Shown here piece by piece: positions 28,845 to 38,833 of a stretch of DNA of 64,000 nucleotides. Where the stretch lies: NCBI GenBank assembly GCA_017553625.1, contig JAFZKP010000037.1, positions 1 to 64,000 of the forward strand. The letters are read 5' to 3'. A program made the position numbers and the translations under genes. Every line of letters starts with the position of its first letter. The stretch's first letter is position 1. Below the pieces are notes generated by a model. That model was not told the origin of the DNA, searched no databases, and saw nothing but the letters and a program-made list of their open reading frames with translations. The stretch is from Bacteroidales bacterium (GTDB taxonomy: Bacteria; Bacteroidota; Bacteroidia; Bacteroidales; F082).

Positions 28845-30499
28845 AGAAGAAACAGACAATTTTGATAGTCATCGCCGCAATCATAGCTTGTCTGGCATTG
28901 ATTTATTTCTGCGTTCCAGCAGACGGTCCGATGCCGCTGTGGCTTTCGGTGCTGCCGCCTGTCATAGCCATCGCGATGGCGTTGTTATTAAAAGAGGTGA
29001 TTTCGGCGCTGTTTCTCGGCGTGCTCTCAGGCACATTCCTCATGGCGTTGTACGGCGGTCAAGAGCCTGGAACGGCGTTGGGTAGCGGATTATTGAAGGT
29101 TGTGGACACCTACATCGTCGGCTCTCTCTTCGACTCCGACCATGTGACAATCATCGTCTTCACTCTAACAATCGGCGGGATGGTCAAGATTATCTCGGCA
29201 AACGGCGGCATGCAAGGCATTGTGAACTGGCTTCTGCGACGCGCCAAAGGACCACGTTCCGGACAGCTCATGACGTTCATAATGGACCTCTGCATCTTCT
29301 TCGACGACTACTCCAACACCTTGATGGTCGGTAACACCATGCGACCTGTCGCCGACAAGCTCAAGGTGTCGCGCGAGAAGCTCGCCTACATCGTAGATTC
29401 CACGTCAGCGCCAGTGGTTGCTATAGCTTTCGTCACCACATGGATTGGCGCGGAGTTGAGTTACATCCAAGAAGGCATCAACGTTATCGGCATCGACGCG
29501 TCGGCGTATTCAGTGTTCTTCCATTCGCTGAAATACAGCTTCTACCCTCTTCTCACGCTCGCTTTCGTGCTGATGATAATCTACAGCGGTCGCGACTTCG
29601 GACCGATGCTTAAAGCTGAAAAAGAAGCGCGTTCAAAAGTGGACTCATGTCCAGAAAAATCTGACAGTTCAGAGAAATCCGCCCACGGAATAGACGCATT
29701 GGTTCCATTGTTGACTTTGATTTTCGGAACAATCGCGGGGCTTTTCGTCACAGGTTACGACGCATCAGTTTGGCAAGACGCAAGCCTCGACACTTTTTCT
29801 AAACTGTCAGCAACCATTGGCAATGCCAACTCATACCTCGCATTACTTTGGTCGTCGCTCATCTCATTGCTATCTGCAGTTATCATGACTTTACTCCGTG
29901 GCTCGCTCGAGTTCGGGAAAATCATGGAAGAGATGATTGAAGGCTTCAAGCTGATGTTCAACGCCGTTCTGATTCTCACTATGGCGTGGTCTATCGCTTT
30001 GGTAACCAAAGACATGCATACAGCAGAGTTCGTCTCAGAGATTTTGCTGAAGCTGTCGTTGTCGCCGTTCATCGTCCCAGCTTTAACATTCATTTTAGCG
30101 GCTTTAATCGGCTTCTCGACTGGCACATCATGGGGCACGATGGCGATTCTTTATCCTTTGATTTTGCCAGCTTCATGGATGCTTTGCCAAGACCAAGGTT
30201 TGAGCGCAGCAACCACTATGCCGTTGTTTTACAACGTGGTAGCGTCAGTGATGGCAGGCGCTGTAATGGGAGACCACTGCTCGCCGATTTCCGACACCAC
30301 CATCATGAGCTCGATGGCGTCGGGATGCAACCACTTGCAGCACGTGAAGACACAGATGCCTTACGCACTCACCGTCGGTGCGGTAGCGTTGTTTATCGGT
30401 GTTCTGCCGACAGCGTTAGGACTGCCGACGTTGGTGGCGTTTGCCTTAGCTATTGCTACATTAGCGGTTATTGTGAGGTTTGTGGGAAAGAAAGAATAA
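28841..30499 (+). CDS. NhaC-family Na+/H+ antiporter
   Basis: A 552-residue inner-membrane protein with about twelve hydrophobic helices. The family features 'DLCIFFDDYSNTLMVGNTMRP' and 'DSTSAPVVAIAFVTTWIG' near residues 147-210 and 'GTSWGTMAILYPL' and 'GDHCSPISDTTIMSS' near 430-490 mark it as NhaC type. Such proteins exchange Na+ for H+, or transport organic acids or amino acids in some members. It is coupled to the reductase upstream by ATGA, which suggests that sodium or proton movement is tied to that redox pair. It meets the convergent gene at 30510 with only ten bases between. Confidence 0.9.
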   Translation: MKKKQTILIVIAAIIACLALIYFCVPADGPMPLWLSVLPPVIAIAMALLLKEVISALFLGVLSGTFLMALYGGQEPGTALGSGLLKVVDTYIVGSLFDSDHVTIIVFTLTIGGMVKIISANGGMQGIVNWLLRRAKGPRSGQLMTFIMDLCIFFDDYSNTLMVGNTMRPVADKLKVSREKLAYIVDSTSAPVVAIAFVTTWIGAELSYIQEGINVIGIDASAYSVFFHSLKYSFYPLLTLAFVLMIIYSGRDFGPMLKAEKEARSKVDSCPEKSDSSEKSAHGIDALVPLLTLIFGTIAGLFVTGYDASVWQDASLDTFSKLSATIGNANSYLALLWSSLISLLSAVIMTLLRGSLEFGKIMEEMIEGFKLMFNAVLILTMAWSIALVTKDMHTAEFVSEILLKLSLSPFIVPALTFILAALIGFSTGTSWGTMAILYPLILPASWMLCQDQGLSAATTMPLFYNVVASVMAGAVMGDHCSPISDTTIMSSMASGCNHLQHVKTQMPYALTVGAVALFIGVLPTALGLPTLVAFALAIATLAVIVRFVGKKE

Positions 30500-30509
30500 G
30501 TTTTCTGTT

Positions 30510-30914
30510 TTATAAAACTTTCACAAAACTTTCCGGCAAAGCGACATTCTCTAAATCCAAAGCGTTTTTAAACAAAGGTGCGATTTCTTCGTCAAGGAAA
30601 CCGGCAATTCCGCAGCCAATCCGTGTGACATAAAAGAAAAGTTCCTTGTGTTGTTTGGCAAATTCGACGAATTCGGCAACGTATGGTTTAATGGTTTCGA
30701 CGCCGCCTTGCATTGTCGGTATTGCATAACTCTGCCCTTGCAGTCCGACACCCTGTCCCCAGATGGCACCGAAATCTTCGACAGCGATACGGGCTGCGCC
30801 GCCACCATGAGCACCTGCGAGATTGCTGCCAAACACAAATATCTCATCGGGTTTCAGACTTTTGATTAAGTTTGGCGTAAAGTCTGGACGCTCAATGTTA
30901 TTGTAAACTCTCAT
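30510..30914 (-). CDS. A1S_2505-like phage-associated protein
   Basis: A 134-residue soluble protein. The pattern 'EIFVFGSNLAGAHGGGAARIA', then 'GQGVGLQGQSYAIPT' and 'FYVTRIGCGIAGFLDEEIAP' is that of a family I know as A1S_2505-type, found in phages and in bacterial chromosomes and resembling macro-domain (ADP-ribose binding) glycine loops. Function is not established. It has its own promoter and is the first gene of the AT-rich accessory stretch, which suggests phage-derived ancestry. Confidence 0.75.
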   Translation of the reverse strand: MRVYNNIERPDFTPNLIKSLKPDEIFVFGSNLAGAHGGGAARIAVEDFGAIWGQGVGLQGQSYAIPTMQGGVETIKPYVAEFVEFAKQHKELFFYVTRIGCGIAGFLDEEIAPLFKNALDLENVALPESFVKVL

Positions 30915-30934
30915 ATCATCAATTTTTTATGCCA

Positions 30935-30964
30935 CAAAATTACATGCACAAAAACGGAATGCAA
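30935..30964 (-). promoter_or_regulatory. Promoter of the A1S_2505-like gene
   Basis: Minus-strand -7 box TAATTTTG at 30935-30942 and -33 TTG at 30962-30964, with a 19-bp spacer, about 20 bp before the start codon at 30914. Confidence 0.65.
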
Positions 30965-31067
30965 GGAAAAAAGCAAAAAGTTATCAACAAAATCATTGCT
31001 AATCGTGGTATTACAGACAGCATTAGGTCTGCCGTCATGGTTGGCGCTTGTGATAGCGATAGCGACA

Positions 31068-31646
31068 TTATAAGTTTTTGTGAGATTTGCCGGGAAAAAG
31101 ATAATAGTTGAATTCAACTAAGTTTATTTCAAAAACGGGAGAATTTTTATTCACCATTAATATAGCTGTTCCATTTATTTTTGGACCTCTATTGCCAAAA
31201 AAGGAAACAATTGCCCAATAGTAATAATCTTTTGAAAAGCACATATTACCTTGGTAATCTAATTCATAAATATCTTTGTTTTCCTCCAATTTTTGAAAGA
31301 AAGTTGAATCAGGCATCTCAACAAATTCAAATTTTAATATATAACTGTTACAAATAGACGATCGTTCCTTTTTACATTCAGTCATTATATAAGTAGGAAA
31401 ACAAATGCCAGTCATCTCCATTATAGCTTTGTTGCTTGTAAAACGATATTCATGCGTGTATTTTGACATCGCCCAATCGATTGATGCAAGAGCAATTAAC
31501 AATAACAACAGCATAAATGGCGAAACAACAAACAATGTGATTTTCAACCATTTAGGCAACAAATTCCATTTCCTGTCAAGAATCAGCAGCAATGGTGAAA
31601 TTGTCAGGTAAGATAAGAAAAGGAATATGTATTTGTGGACTTTCAT
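31068..31646 (-). CDS. Hypothetical membrane protein
   Basis: 192 residues, not recognised. Two hydrophobic segments near the N-terminus (about 7-23 and 35-55, the latter VVSPFMLLLLLIALASI) are followed by a polar domain of about 130 residues with several Cys and aromatics. It lies 86 bp after the coiled-coil gene in the same direction in the AT-rich stretch. Whether it belongs with the operon upstream is unclear. Confidence 0.6.
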   Translation of the reverse strand: MKVHKYIFLFLSYLTISPLLLILDRKWNLLPKWLKITLFVVSPFMLLLLLIALASIDWAMSKYTHEYRFTSNKAIMEMTGICFPTYIMTECKKERSSICNSYILKFEFVEMPDSTFFQKLEENKDIYELDYQGNMCFSKDYYYWAIVSFFGNRGPKINGTAILMVNKNSPVFEINLVEFNYYLFPGKSHKNL

Positions 31647-31732
31647 TTGTTTGAATCATTCAACAATTCATTGTCTATTAGATTAATTACCAAAAAATCA
31701 TATCGTTAACATATGTTATTTTATAATTAAAA

Positions 31733-32524
31733 CTATTTTAAAACACCAACAATGATGGCACTAATTATTAATATGGTATTAACCACAGTAACAATCTTTA
31801 ACATACGATTTTCCTTTATTAAAGTTTCTGCATTCTTTTCCGAGTTTTCTCCATTGGATTTTACGGAATCTGACAGAACAATTAATGCCGAATCAAGTGA
31901 TTCTTTGTTATTATCAATTTTTGAAGACAGTTCATCAAATGATAGAGTGATTTTATCCAAAGAATCGCTTTGATTTTGAATATACTGCTGAATTGAGTTA
32001 GCTTTTCTATCTATATCGGATGATAGTGTTGTCAATGATGTTAGTTGTTCATATATTATTTTCAACAAATCATCTTGCGCTGATTGAGAGTCTATTAATT
32101 CCTTGGTCAATCCCTCAACATCGGTGTTTAGTTTGTTGATGGCATCAGTTGCCGAAGCTAAATCATTTTGTGTTTTCGATAGCTTTTCAATCTCACCATG
32201 CAGATTGTCAACTTCTGATTTAACAGAATTTACTGCCATTGTTGTCTTATTCTCAAATGAAGAGATAATCTCAGTACAAGACTTATTCAAAGACTCCAAA
32301 GACAATTTAAAATCAGCTAAATTGTTTGCGCCTTTTTCTTCTAAGGCATGCATAAACGATTCTACCTGCTTTGATAGATTGGCAACCTCGTTCACGAAAG
32401 ATTGTACTTTATCTTGTAAATTAGAATGTGACTCAACAACAGATTCGACTTGTTCTCGAGCTGAATTTAGATTTTTTAAATTTTGTTCCAGCCGTTCTAA
32501 AGCGGCATTGATATCGTATGCCAT
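31733..32524 (-). CDS. Tail-anchored coiled-coil protein
   Basis: A 263-residue protein made almost wholly of heptad-like helix (residues 5-230) with many Leu, Ser, Asn and Glu and no Cys. One hydrophobic segment at the very C-terminus (IVTVVNTILIISAIIVGVLK) would anchor it in the inner membrane with the rod in the cytoplasm. There is no signal peptide. Its start lies three bases after the stop of the giant helicase gene, so the two are almost certainly co-expressed. By analogy with other defence operons it might be a membrane-acting effector or a scaffold; this is inference only. Confidence 0.75.
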   Translation of the reverse strand: MAYDINAALERLEQNLKNLNSAREQVESVVESHSNLQDKVQSFVNEVANLSKQVESFMHALEEKGANNLADFKLSLESLNKSCTEIISSFENKTTMAVNSVKSEVDNLHGEIEKLSKTQNDLASATDAINKLNTDVEGLTKELIDSQSAQDDLLKIIYEQLTSLTTLSSDIDRKANSIQQYIQNQSDSLDKITLSFDELSSKIDNNKESLDSALIVLSDSVKSNGENSEKNAETLIKENRMLKIVTVVNTILIISAIIVGVLK

Positions 32525-32527
32525 ATT

Positions 32528-35500
32528 TTATTTATTAATATATTTTTTTATAATTTGATTAACTTTTTCTTCATGTATTAAAAGAGTAATCAACTTTTTA
32601 CCATTCTCTATCAGTTTGTCTCTGATGAAATCATCATTGTCTCGTACTTTTGAAGAGAGATGCTCATTGAATATGTCAATATACTCCCACACTTTAGAGT
32701 TAGCATTATTGTATAATGCCATGAAACCTTCAATATAGCTATTATAAGCATTCGTTTTTAAGGTTTCATTATTCCCTGCACCAAGAACTGATATGCAATA
32801 TGTAAGTAAAAGCTGTAATGCTGCATTATCCGGATGCGCTCTTAAACATAATAATGTTGCGCCGTATAGGTGTTTAACATTGTCTATCTCACTTCCCGAA
32901 TTATCATTTGCTGGATTGATGATTTCAATATATTTTTGGACAATATCAAAACCATCTTTACCACCGACATCAGTATCATCTTTCAATGAATATGGTTTAC
33001 CATTTACTTGATAGCCTGTCCTTGCGTATTTTGAATTGAAATAGAGATGAATAAATTCTTTCAGCCATTCATCATCTCCATTAGCTTGCCGTTCAATTAT
33101 GCTATCCTCACAGGCAATCCTCATATCCTCAATCGCACGATATCTCTTTTTTTCAAGATTGTCATAGACAAAGGCCGTTAGATAACCCAAACATTTATCT
33201 AAATAATTACGACCCTCCTTATTTTCTATATCATCGACTTTCTTTTGTGCCTGCTCCATTGAATAATACTTAAGGAAGAATTCAAGCATATATTCCTTAA
33301 ACTCTTCATCTGTACGTTTATGGATTTTCAGCTCATAAGTCTGTGACAAATAATCAATCGTAACATCATCAACAAGACCAACACAACACAAACGATAGAT
33401 AGCTTTGTCGGTATCATCCTTATCGCGCTTTTTGCAAAAAGCCATTCTCAATTTTCGATAAACATCCCTATTTGCATGATGCCTTAACCAGGATGTGTCT
33501 CCTGAACACTTTGAAATTTTAGCAACAAGTTGTTCAAAGTCTTCTATCTTCTTTAAATCCAGTTTGCCATATTTGTTTTCGTCAATGTCTGCCCAACCCT
33601 GTTTTTGGGATATTCCTGTAATTTCATCTTTAATCGACTTTTCAAAACCTTCCGGATCTTGCTTAATATTATTCTCCCATGATACAACAACACTGGCATT
33701 GCCATCTTCGTCAGCATTTGCCATTGCTTGATAAATACCTTCTGTAATATTATCCTCTCCTTCAAGCGGTCTAAGCAAGTACGCCGGTGTATATTCTGGA
33801 TATGATCTGAGAATACCAATAAGCGAGTCTGATATATATGTACATAGACTATAATCAAAATTGGTATACTTGTAACTCGGAGTCAATGTGTCAAGAAATA
33901 CATATCCATATTGTTTGCCACTATCCTCTTCTGAGAAAACAGTTATAGTCTTTTTCTGACTAGATACTTTTAGACAGACATCTTCATTACCTGTCATATC
34001 TCTCAGCTTTCCTTGCACCTCTGTCAAACGAGTTGGCTTGGCATTCATTATGCGGTCAGTAAATTCTAAAAGAATAACCTTTTCCTTAAACAATCCCCTG
34101 AATGAATTGTTATGGAACCACAAATTGATATCCTTATCAATATTTTCAAAAAATCTTTTTTTTCTAATAATATCAATTATCTTGTCTGTCTGCTCTTCTG
34201 TTGCTCCATTATGTTGGCATAAGTCTCGAATGTCATCCGCAAGAATAAACTTGTTGATATAACGTTCAAGCCAGATAGGATCATCTTGTCCCATCAAATA
34301 ACGTATATCATTGATTTTGTCTATAGTCAATTCTATATATTCTGTTGGATCAAAAAGAACATAGGAAATAGAATGTTTCTTATCACGTCCTCCACGACCT
34401 GCCTCCTGAACATAGCTCTCGATGGACGACGGGTGATTTACATGAATAGTATAACGAATATTTGGTTTGTCTATACCCATGCCAAATGCTTTGGTGGCCA
34501 CCATCACACTTTGTTCATTTTCGTTAAACAATTTCATGTCTCCAGATGGATGATCGCCTCCAACAAAAGTTCCGATGACCAAATCCTGCTCATTGGCTCG
34601 TAATTCTGTTGATATACCAGTTCGTGTTCCCCAAACATTATCTTCAACTCCAAATGTGCCATGAGCATGGGGGCAGAAAATAATTCCAGCATTGGAATAA
34701 TGTCGTGTGTCATCAGGAGCGAAGAAACTATCTGACTCAAAATCAGGAATATGTGTCACCTGTGTTCTCTCTGTCTCATTCTGGTTTAGCCAAGCTATAT
34801 CAGATGGTATCTCATGAAGAAGTGTATACATTCTGTTCTTCTTTTCATTAGCTACTACGTCCTTTAACTCCCAATCTGATTTAGCCTTCAGTACATATTG
34901 TTCTGCAGGTTCTCTCAATTCATTAAAATTTGACCGAACTTCCACAATACGATATGTAAGTTCTGGACGTGCATCTGATTCTGGTCTTACTATCGTCTCA
35001 CTATCAATGGTTAGATTTCCTCCAAGAGTCAATTCGCGCTCAACATCAGCAAGTACATCAAATGAAGCAGTAGCTGTAAGTCCAATAATTGAAAGTGGAC
35101 GTTGTGACTTAGTATGCATGAAGTTAATCATGTTTCTTCCAAGATGCAAATATGATGTACGGAAATCATGTCCCCATTCGGACACGCAATGAACCTCATC
35201 TATAATACCATATGAAAAATACACATGGTTTTTTTCTGTCATCGTCAGTAAACTCGAACGGAAGTTTTCCATCATGAATCGTTCTGGCGATAGCAACATA
35301 AACATAACCGAACCATTTTGTAGCAAATTCAGTTTCTTTGCTTTCTCTTTGGCATCCATTCCACTATTAACACAATCACAAGTATCAATTCGAACATCGC
35401 GCAAACCCCGTATCTGGTCAACCATAAGAGAAACCAGAGGGTCAACAATAATAGAAACACCTGGTTGTAAAATACAAGAAAGCTGATATGTCAAAGATTT

Positions 35501-37735
35501 ACCTCCACCTGTAGGCAACAATCCTATGGTCGTCTTATCTGCCAATGCATGACTGAGTATTGGCAACTGCCCTGGTCGGAACGATGGCTTACGGAATATG
35601 TCACGAAGGAAATATGTTAGAACATCTTCACGCTCTTTGATATTTACATAGGAACCTGTCTCGTCTTTTTTTACAAATGGAGGGTATTGAATGTTCTCTG
35701 CAGTACAAATCGTTCGTTCCCGTTTCCTGTAATGCGAAGAACGAATAATATATACAATATCAGCATCAACATTTAAAGATAGAGCATCGATATTATCACG
35801 CAAAAGCATAGATATATCAACACACAAGTCAAAATGCTTCTTTGGCATATTTGTTGATACCGCATTACCCAAATGCAAAGGAGAATCTTTAAACTCTTCT
35901 GTCGAAACTATACATATATTAATCGGTGGTAATGTATCAGTGGAACCAGCCAATGAACAGATGTTCTCATATTTCTCTTTCAAGTCAGAAATAGCCAATG
36001 CAGCACATGGAACATCACGTTCAATAATGGCTATATTCCATCTTTTAGCATTTGTTTTTAGGTCTTCAGCCATCATAGCTTCAACTATCATTCTTTCTAC
36101 ACGAGCGATAGCAAGTGGACTTAGAACTATTTGCAGTGTATCACGCCATGAGCCAGACAATTTTTTCCCAAAGTTGTTTTTAAGAGTTGAGAGGTATTTC
36201 ACAGAAGCAGCATCAGACTCCCAATTGTTCAAAAAAGCCATATTGTTAAGCTGTTCTATGCGATAAGTATCCCATCCTCCTTGCAACGCCATTTTATCTC
36301 GGCGTTCATCATTCAAACGAGAAAAAATATTAGAATGGTAGCGCCTGCCATCCATCTCAAAGATAAAGCCTGTTCGAGAATCCCCATAAGGAATTTCCAA
36401 AGCGAAATCAACTCTTTGGTCTTTACTGAATTGCTTGTCAGGAATATCAACTATACTAGACAATGGTCTTTGTGGTTCAAATAATTGTATGAGGTATTCA
36501 CTTGGGGTTTCTTTGAGATAACGATCAATAAATCCTTTTTCAAAGGAGCTTTCAAGCATGTCGCCATTATAGGAATCCACATTAAAGCGTGGATCAATAA
36601 CATGCAATGCTTCATTAATATCCTCAGCACTAAGCTTGTGGGTTGATTTATATTTAATCAGAGAATCATTTTCTGGTTTAGTAGAGATATGATATATGTC
36701 AGAAAAAATGTCTTCTACGAATATTGGTGCTTTTGTAGGCAATCCTCGAGAAATAATGTTGGCTAGAACTGCAAGTTTTGGACTGTTTTCTAAATTATAA
36801 CCAAGAGGAACGTTCGATTTAACATCAAACATAGAAAGAGCATGATACAGTCCTTCTGTTGTTTTTGCCATATCTGACAAACTGTACTCCTCAGAAACAG
36901 CATCAAGAATATAACCTGCAAAGAACTGTTCTTTTTTATGTGAATCTTCTATACGTTTTCTGATATTTTCAACAGTTTCAATATTGTCAAAGTGCTTAAA
37001 GAAGATGCGCATGGAAATAGTCCACTCTCCTTGCCATGAGCCACGATCTTTATTGAGCGCAGCAAATATGACATCAGGTGCTATAGCAGCGACAAATTCA
37101 TCAACACGCTTGTTGTTACTATAATAAGGACCAACACAAACAAAATAGTTGTCACTTTCAAATAATTGCTGGAATAAGTGAATGAATTTTGCAAGATCAA
37201 AAACTTCAACATCAAGAATATTACTAAACAGATGTATTTTTCTTGTATTTGTTCTTTTGAAATCACCAATTTCCAAGCTATCGAAATCTTTTACAATACA
37301 ACTAACACTATATGAAGGATTAAAGCATTTTATTACCTCCGAAGCTCTTTTCAATGCTGCAGAAGATGGATCCACCAAATTTATTTGTTTTATGTTTGGT
37401 GATATATGTTTTTCTATCAGAAAATCAAACAAACAAATTGTGGCAGTTCCTTGTCCACATCCCCAATCGAAAACTTCTATTTCTTCAGCAAAAATATTAA
37501 CACAAGAAATGCTGTTGAATGCCATGTCCAACTTTGCTTTATGCATTTTGCCAAAGCTATGCAAATACATATTAAGGTGATCATCGTCATCCAATATTCC
37601 CTTACCGCGTTCCAAGTCATCATAAAGCTTATTACGTCTAGTTCTGTCTGTTGGAAGCAACGATATAGCTGTATCTCTCATTCCAACAAAAGAGATATTG
37701 CCACTTTCTTTGAATTTCTTTATGAAGTTTGACAT
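32528..37735 (-). CDS. Methyltransferase-like / nuclease-like / RecQ-like helicase fusion
   Basis: A very large (1,735-residue) protein, two to three times the size of housekeeping RecQ. Visible parts: a Rossmann methyltransferase-like domain near 65-200 with motif I 'FDWGCGQGTA' (D90) and 'INLVDPSSAALKRA'; a Vsr/DUF559-like PD-(D/E)XK segment near 440-500 ('VDFALEIP', then 'FIFEMDGRRYH' with E460 and 'GGWDTYRI'); and a RecQ-like SF2 helicase near 720-1150 with Walker A 'LLPTGGGKS' (K746), DEVH box (D846), 'GLTATAS', and motif VI 'QEAGRGGRD' (R1114). A long insertion lies between motifs III and V. The last 580 residues are not recognised. The start at 37735 follows the DUF1848 stop by two bases; an ATG at 37768 would overlap that gene. 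I expect a DNA-acting defence protein, by inference. Confidence 0.85.
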   Translation of the reverse strand: MSNFIKKFKESGNISFVGMRDTAISLLPTDRTRRNKLYDDLERGKGILDDDDHLNMYLHSFGKMHKAKLDMAFNSISCVNIFAEEIEVFDWGCGQGTATICLFDFLIEKHISPNIKQINLVDPSSAALKRASEVIKCFNPSYSVSCIVKDFDSLEIGDFKRTNTRKIHLFSNILDVEVFDLAKFIHLFQQLFESDNYFVCVGPYYSNNKRVDEFVAAIAPDVIFAALNKDRGSWQGEWTISMRIFFKHFDNIETVENIRKRIEDSHKKEQFFAGYILDAVSEEYSLSDMAKTTEGLYHALSMFDVKSNVPLGYNLENSPKLAVLANIISRGLPTKAPIFVEDIFSDIYHISTKPENDSLIKYKSTHKLSAEDINEALHVIDPRFNVDSYNGDMLESSFEKGFIDRYLKETPSEYLIQLFEPQRPLSSIVDIPDKQFSKDQRVDFALEIPYGDSRTGFIFEMDGRRYHSNIFSRLNDERRDKMALQGGWDTYRIEQLNNMAFLNNWESDAASVKYLSTLKNNFGKKLSGSWRDTLQIVLSPLAIARVERMIVEAMMAEDLKTNAKRWNIAIIERDVPCAALAISDLKEKYENICSLAGSTDTLPPINICIVSTEEFKDSPLHLGNAVSTNMPKKHFDLCVDISMLLRDNIDALSLNVDADIVYIIRSSHYRKRERTICTAENIQYPPFVKKDETGSYVNIKEREDVLTYFLRDIFRKPSFRPGQLPILSHALADKTTIGLLPTGGGKSLTYQLSCILQPGVSIIVDPLVSLMVDQIRGLRDVRIDTCDCVNSGMDAKEKAKKLNLLQNGSVMFMLLSPERFMMENFRSSLLTMTEKNHVYFSYGIIDEVHCVSEWGHDFRTSYLHLGRNMINFMHTKSQRPLSIIGLTATASFDVLADVERELTLGGNLTIDSETIVRPESDARPELTYRIVEVRSNFNELREPAEQYVLKAKSDWELKDVVANEKKNRMYTLLHEIPSDIAWLNQNETERTQVTHIPDFESDSFFAPDDTRHYSNAGIIFCPHAHGTFGVEDNVWGTRTGISTELRANEQDLVIGTFVGGDHPSGDMKLFNENEQSVMVATKAFGMGIDKPNIRYTIHVNHPSSIESYVQEAGRGGRDKKHSISYVLFDPTEYIELTIDKINDIRYLMGQDDPIWLERYINKFILADDIRDLCQHNGATEEQTDKIIDIIRKKRFFENIDKDINLWFHNNSFRGLFKEKVILLEFTDRIMNAKPTRLTEVQGKLRDMTGNEDVCLKVSSQKKTITVFSEEDSGKQYGYVFLDTLTPSYKYTNFDYSLCTYISDSLIGILRSYPEYTPAYLLRPLEGEDNITEGIYQAMANADEDGNASVVVSWENNIKQDPEGFEKSIKDEITGISQKQGWADIDENKYGKLDLKKIEDFEQLVAKISKCSGDTSWLRHHANRDVYRKLRMAFCKKRDKDDTDKAIYRLCCVGLVDDVTIDYLSQTYELKIHKRTDEEFKEYMLEFFLKYYSMEQAQKKVDDIENKEGRNYLDKCLGYLTAFVYDNLEKKRYRAIEDMRIACEDSIIERQANGDDEWLKEFIHLYFNSKYARTGYQVNGKPYSLKDDTDVGGKDGFDIVQKYIEIINPANDNSGSEIDNVKHLYGATLLCLRAHPDNAALQLLLTYCISVLGAGNNETLKTNAYNSYIEGFMALYNNANSKVWEYIDIFNEHLSSKVRDNDDFIRDKLIENGKKLITLLIHEEKVNQIIKKYINK

Positions 37736-37737
37736 TC

Positions 37738-38805
37738 TTACTTTCCAGTAATCGTTTCTGACATCCAATTAGTTTCTTTTGCTTGACGCCAATTTTTTAC
37801 TGCTGTTTCCTTGCTTGTATTTGCATAACAGTATTCGCAAAGATGAGGACATGTGTTGTATTCGCCAATATCTTTGCTGACCATGCAACCACAGAACTCA
37901 CGTTGGCCTTTGTCGCGATTGTCTTTTTTCTTAATGGCATATCGTGTGTCGCTAAGCATAATGGCATTAGCCGGAATCTGTTCGGCTCCAAACAATGATG
38001 ATTCAATGGTTTTGATTTCTACACCAAGGAAACCCATCAATGCTTTATCATGATGAGCAAAGCGAATCATCAAATCATCATCAACGCAGCGATTGTGATG
38101 AATGCCATACTTGTCTATATCAATTTTTTCGCCGCATGTGGCCAGCTGATAGTTCCACTTCTTATTAAGCTCTGAAAGATTCTTTGCAAACTCATCCATC
38201 TGAGGAATGTCCCATTCACGATAATTGACATTATTCTTCTCAAGATTGGATTTTACCTTTTTGTATAAAGCTATATCGGCGTAGCTGAAAACTAATTTCT
38301 CATTGTAACCATAAAGCTGGTCGCCAATGTTTTCAATCTTTTCCAGCAAATCACCGGCATTGATTTTGTCTGTAAGAATCAGAGGATCAAAACGCCAAAT
38401 CACTCTACCCTTTCCCAATCTCTCAACTAAACGTTTAAAGGTGTATATACGCTCATCAAGAGATGGAACACCTTTCTCTAAGCCTTCCTTAACATAGTCA
38501 TTCAGCGTATATTGAATATAGCACCCAATGTTTCGTTCTTTAAGTTCATCGAGATGCTCAAGTAATGGTTTAGGATTCTTTGACCAAAATACGATAAAGC
38601 GGCAATTCTTATATGAGATGAAACTTTTTACTCCGTTAAATGGGTTTGTCCAAGCAGAATAGCCAACCTTTAAACGATGGAAAAACCAATCGGCATAAAA
38701 AGCTGGTATATCTGTGCTTCTGCTGGCAGAAACAATTACCGGAGCCTGAGCTTCGACGATTTCTCCATTATCTCGTATTATCGTTGTTTTCTGCCATTGA
38801 GCCAT
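37738..38805 (-). CDS. DUF1848 family protein with C-terminal Cys cluster
   Basis: About 355 residues, matching the DUF1848 family in pattern: 'PVIVSASRSTDIPAFY' and 'FIVFWSKNPKPLLEHL' near the N-terminus and a Cys-rich end (CGCMVSKDIGEYNTC, then HLCEYCYAN, about 305-327). The family has been linked to the radical SAM spore photoproduct lyase group; the CxxxCxxC spacing would suit a 4Fe-4S cluster. Start chosen at 38805 (MAQWQK): the promoter -7 box at 38834-38841 lies inside any longer reading frame, which rules out the ATG at 38856. The gene is first in the operon with the helicase fusion. Its substrate is unknown; handling of modified or damaged nucleic acid is a guess. Confidence 0.8.
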   Translation of the reverse strand: MAQWQKTTIIRDNGEIVEAQAPVIVSASRSTDIPAFYADWFFHRLKVGYSAWTNPFNGVKSFISYKNCRFIVFWSKNPKPLLEHLDELKERNIGCYIQYTLNDYVKEGLEKGVPSLDERIYTFKRLVERLGKGRVIWRFDPLILTDKINAGDLLEKIENIGDQLYGYNEKLVFSYADIALYKKVKSNLEKNNVNYREWDIPQMDEFAKNLSELNKKWNYQLATCGEKIDIDKYGIHHNRCVDDDLMIRFAHHDKALMGFLGVEIKTIESSLFGAEQIPANAIMLSDTRYAIKKKDNRDKGQREFCGCMVSKDIGEYNTCPHLCEYCYANTSKETAVKNWRQAKETNWMSETITGK

Positions 38806-38833
38806 AATGCTGAAATTCATTAAGTTGACTTTG

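Noticed and set aside
30929..31111. Plus-strand small gene of 60 codons
   Set aside because: It overlaps the promoter of the A1S_2505-like gene on the other strand, has no promoter of its own that I can see, and encodes no recognisable feature.
32528..37735. Housekeeping RecQ
   Set aside because: Length is two to three times that of RecQ, extra N-terminal domains are present, and the gene is in an AT-rich operon with unknown genes.
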